Source: Gemmatimonadales bacterium (lineage in GTDB: Bacteria; Gemmatimonadota; Gemmatimonadetes; Gemmatimonadales; GWC2-71-9). Taken from it: 18,060 nucleotides of DNA. The translations under genes were made by a program, and so were the position numbers. The stretch spans positions 1-18,060 of the forward strand of contig JACCSZ010000280.1 of the NCBI GenBank assembly GCA_013812695.1. The letters run 5' to 3'. The notes beneath the pieces are model-generated. The model was not told the DNA's origin. It was given only the letters and a program-made list of their open reading frames with translations, and did no database searches. Positions 16,790 through 18,060 of the stretch are shown here, piece by piece; within the stretch, counting starts at the first letter, position 1; each line of letters begins with the position of its first letter.

Positions 16790-17635
16790 ATGTCCCGAGC
16801 CACCCGGCTTGGGCTCCTCACCATCGCGGTTGCCGCAACCGGCGGAGAGGCCGACGCACAGCGACTGACACCTCCGTCCGCGGTCTTCCGCTATACCTCC
16901 GCCCAGCTCGCCTGCGTGTCGTTCCACGAACGCTCGCGAGGGCGGCTCTACGCGCAGATCGGCACGCGCCAGCGGCGCGAGACGCTGCAGCGCGACGGGG
17001 TGCTCCGCATGCGCGCAGCGCCCGCCGGCAGTGGGATCGCGCTCGAGGCGTGGTACGACTCGCTCGCGCTGTCGCGGGAGAGTCCGGAAACGGCGCTGGT
17101 GCCCGACACCGATGGGTTGCTCGGCGGCCGATACCGCGGGCGGCTGACGCCGATGGGCGGCTATACCGCCAGCGTGGTGCCGTTCGTGCCCGACGAGATC
17201 GCCGAGGTGGCGGAAATGGGCGGCGCCATGGAGGACTTCCTGCCGCCGTTGCCGGCGATCGCGCTCGCGGTGGGGCAACGCTGGGCGGACGACCGGGGCC
17301 TGGAGCTGCGCCGGCTGCCGGACAGCGTGGCTGGGCGTCGGGTGGTGCAGCGGTTGGAGCTTCGGGCGCGGACGGCGTCGGACACGGCGGCGGTGCGGGG
17401 CACTAGGACGCCGCTCGCCGCACGGGAGGTAACAACGGAGGAGGGGCAGGTGGATTGGGACCCACGCCTCGGGCTGCTCCGGCGGGCGCGCCGGCTGGTG
17501 GTCGAGACGGCGGTGCCGGCCGGCGGCCCGGTGCGGCTGCCGCTGCGATCGAGGCTGGAGCAGCAGGTGACAGTGGTGCGGGTGAAAGGCGGGGAGTGTG
17601 AAGGCATGCTCGACGCCGCTCACCCCTCGCGTTGA
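16790..17635 (+). CDS. Secreted protein of unknown function
   Basis: This 281-aa product begins with a signal peptide (MSRATRLGLLTIAVAATGGE, cleavage likely after ADA-Q near residue 23). The rest is beta-rich with many Arg and Asp. It contains the repeated idea of strands separated by short turns, and a distinct segment DEIAEVAEMGGAMEDFLPPL followed by PAIALAVGQRWAD, which loosely resembles the P-x-x-x-V-x-x-G-x-x-W pattern of lipoprotein-like DUF6263 proteins. I regard that link as weak. An alternative start is GTG 16772, which overlaps the dehydrogenase stop as GTGA and has GGGAG at 4 nt; the ATG at 16790 has GAGG at 12 nt. Either way the gene is coupled to the P5C dehydrogenase, although no functional link is evident. 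Its 3' end overlaps the convergent permease gene by 16 bp. Confidence 0.72.
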   Translation: MSRATRLGLLTIAVAATGGEADAQRLTPPSAVFRYTSAQLACVSFHERSRGRLYAQIGTRQRRETLQRDGVLRMRAAPAGSGIALEAWYDSLALSRESPETALVPDTDGLLGGRYRGRLTPMGGYTASVVPFVPDEIAEVAEMGGAMEDFLPPLPAIALAVGQRWADDRGLELRRLPDSVAGRRVVQRLELRARTASDTAAVRGTRTPLAAREVTTEEGQVDWDPRLGLLRRARRLVVETAVPAGGPVRLPLRSRLEQQVTVVRVKGGECEGMLDAAHPSR

Positions 17636-18060
17636 CGGGTCCCCCTCCCCACGAACCGCTGCTCCGGATCGAACAGCAGCGCCGTCACCCCGAATGCCGC
17701 GGCCATCGCGCCCAGCAGCACGAGCACATCCTGGCTGGCGGCGAACTCCGCCGGCTGTCCGAACGCGTGCCGCATCAGGTCGACCTGGTACGTGACCGGA
17801 TTGAGCCGCGCGAGGAGCCGGAGCGGCGCGGGCATCCCGTCGGTCGGGTACAGCGCGCCGCTCACGAACAGCAGCGGAAAGAGCACCACGTTGATGACGC
17901 CCGCGAAGTTCTCGACCGATCTGAGGCGGGCGGCCACCAGGAGCCCGAGCGTCGCGCTCACGGCGGCGCCGAGCACCAGGGCACCAAGCGCGGCGCCGAG
18001 CCGCTCGGCCGACACCGGCAGCACGAGCGGCGCGCAGGCCAGCACGACCGCGCCTTGGAC
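17620..18060 (-). CDS. ABC-2 type transporter permease (C-terminal part)
   Basis: This is a partial gene; the frame is open to the right edge and about 146 codons are visible. The sequence has the C-terminal half of an ABC-2 membrane subunit of the NodJ/DrrB type. It shows a membrane segment at ALGALVLGAAVSATLGLLVA, the characteristic ENFAGVINVVLFPLLFVSGA, then LYPTDGMPAPLRLLARLNPV, TYQVDLMR, and a final helix (VLVLLGAMAAAFGVTALLF) before a short basic tail. Such permeases work with an ATP-binding subunit to export drugs, polysaccharides or lipids. That partner and the N-terminal half should lie beyond the window. A GTG at 18045 is not taken as the start because homology-like sequence continues past it. 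Confidence 0.85.
   Translation of the reverse strand, partial: VQGAVVLACAPLVLPVSAERLGAALGALVLGAAVSATLGLLVAARLRSVENFAGVINVVLFPLLFVSGALYPTDGMPAPLRLLARLNPVTYQVDLMRHAFGQPAEFAASQDVLVLLGAMAAAFGVTALLFDPEQRFVGRGTRQREG

Overview
The window is 18 kb of very GC-rich bacterial DNA, densely packed with ordinary chromosomal genes on both strands. Start codons are often GTG, several genes overlap at GTGA or TGATG junctions, and there are many signal-peptide or lipoprotein genes. I see no mobile element, tRNA, rRNA or CRISPR array. The gene set (plant/mycobacterial-type acyl-ACP desaturase, YfcC-type carrier, RsrA-like anti-sigma factor, many unassigned secreted proteins) would fit Gemmatimonadota or a similar high-GC Gram-negative phylum. 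That assignment is inference only.

Layout. (1) 1-911: the 5' end of a secreted-protein gene on the minus strand, a 315-bp divergent intergenic region, a small S/T/D-rich lipoprotein on plus, and a perfect 20-bp hairpin. (2) 912-7830, minus strand: a methionine/one-carbon operon read as riboswitch, metH (B12-dependent methionine synthase), a homocysteine S-methyltransferase/methylene-THF reductase fusion, and an acyl-CoA dehydrogenase. (3) 7908-10467, minus strand: YggT-type membrane protein, lipoprotein and acyl-ACP desaturase as one cluster, with a GNAT acetyltransferase upstream behind its own terminator. (4) 10596-12217, minus strand: a YfcC/DcuC-type carrier coupled to a 90-aa membrane-anchored protein. 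(5) 12302-13140, plus strand: an orphan RsrA-like anti-sigma factor and an exported JAMM-motif protein. (6) 13273-14097, minus strand: cutA and a lipoprotein, separated by a long palindromic repeat. (7) 14162-17635, plus strand: PAP2 phosphatase, a repeat-rich gap, P5C dehydrogenase and a secreted protein of unknown function. (8) 17620-18060, minus strand: the C-terminal end of an ABC-2 permease.

The most interesting element is the leader of metH. On the minus strand it folds as a SAM-II-type pseudoknot: a 6-bp P1, a 17-nt loop beginning GATTT, and a downstream GCTAAAA. The 3' end of this aptamer is perfectly complementary over 10 nt to the middle of an intrinsic terminator lying just before the metH GTG. 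The sequence therefore spells out an aptamer, antiterminator and terminator switch. It predicts that S-adenosylmethionine shuts down the whole methionine-synthesis operon. A second theme is a family of palindromic intergenic repeats (core like CCTGAGCGGAGCGAAGGAT) at three places, each next to gene ends.
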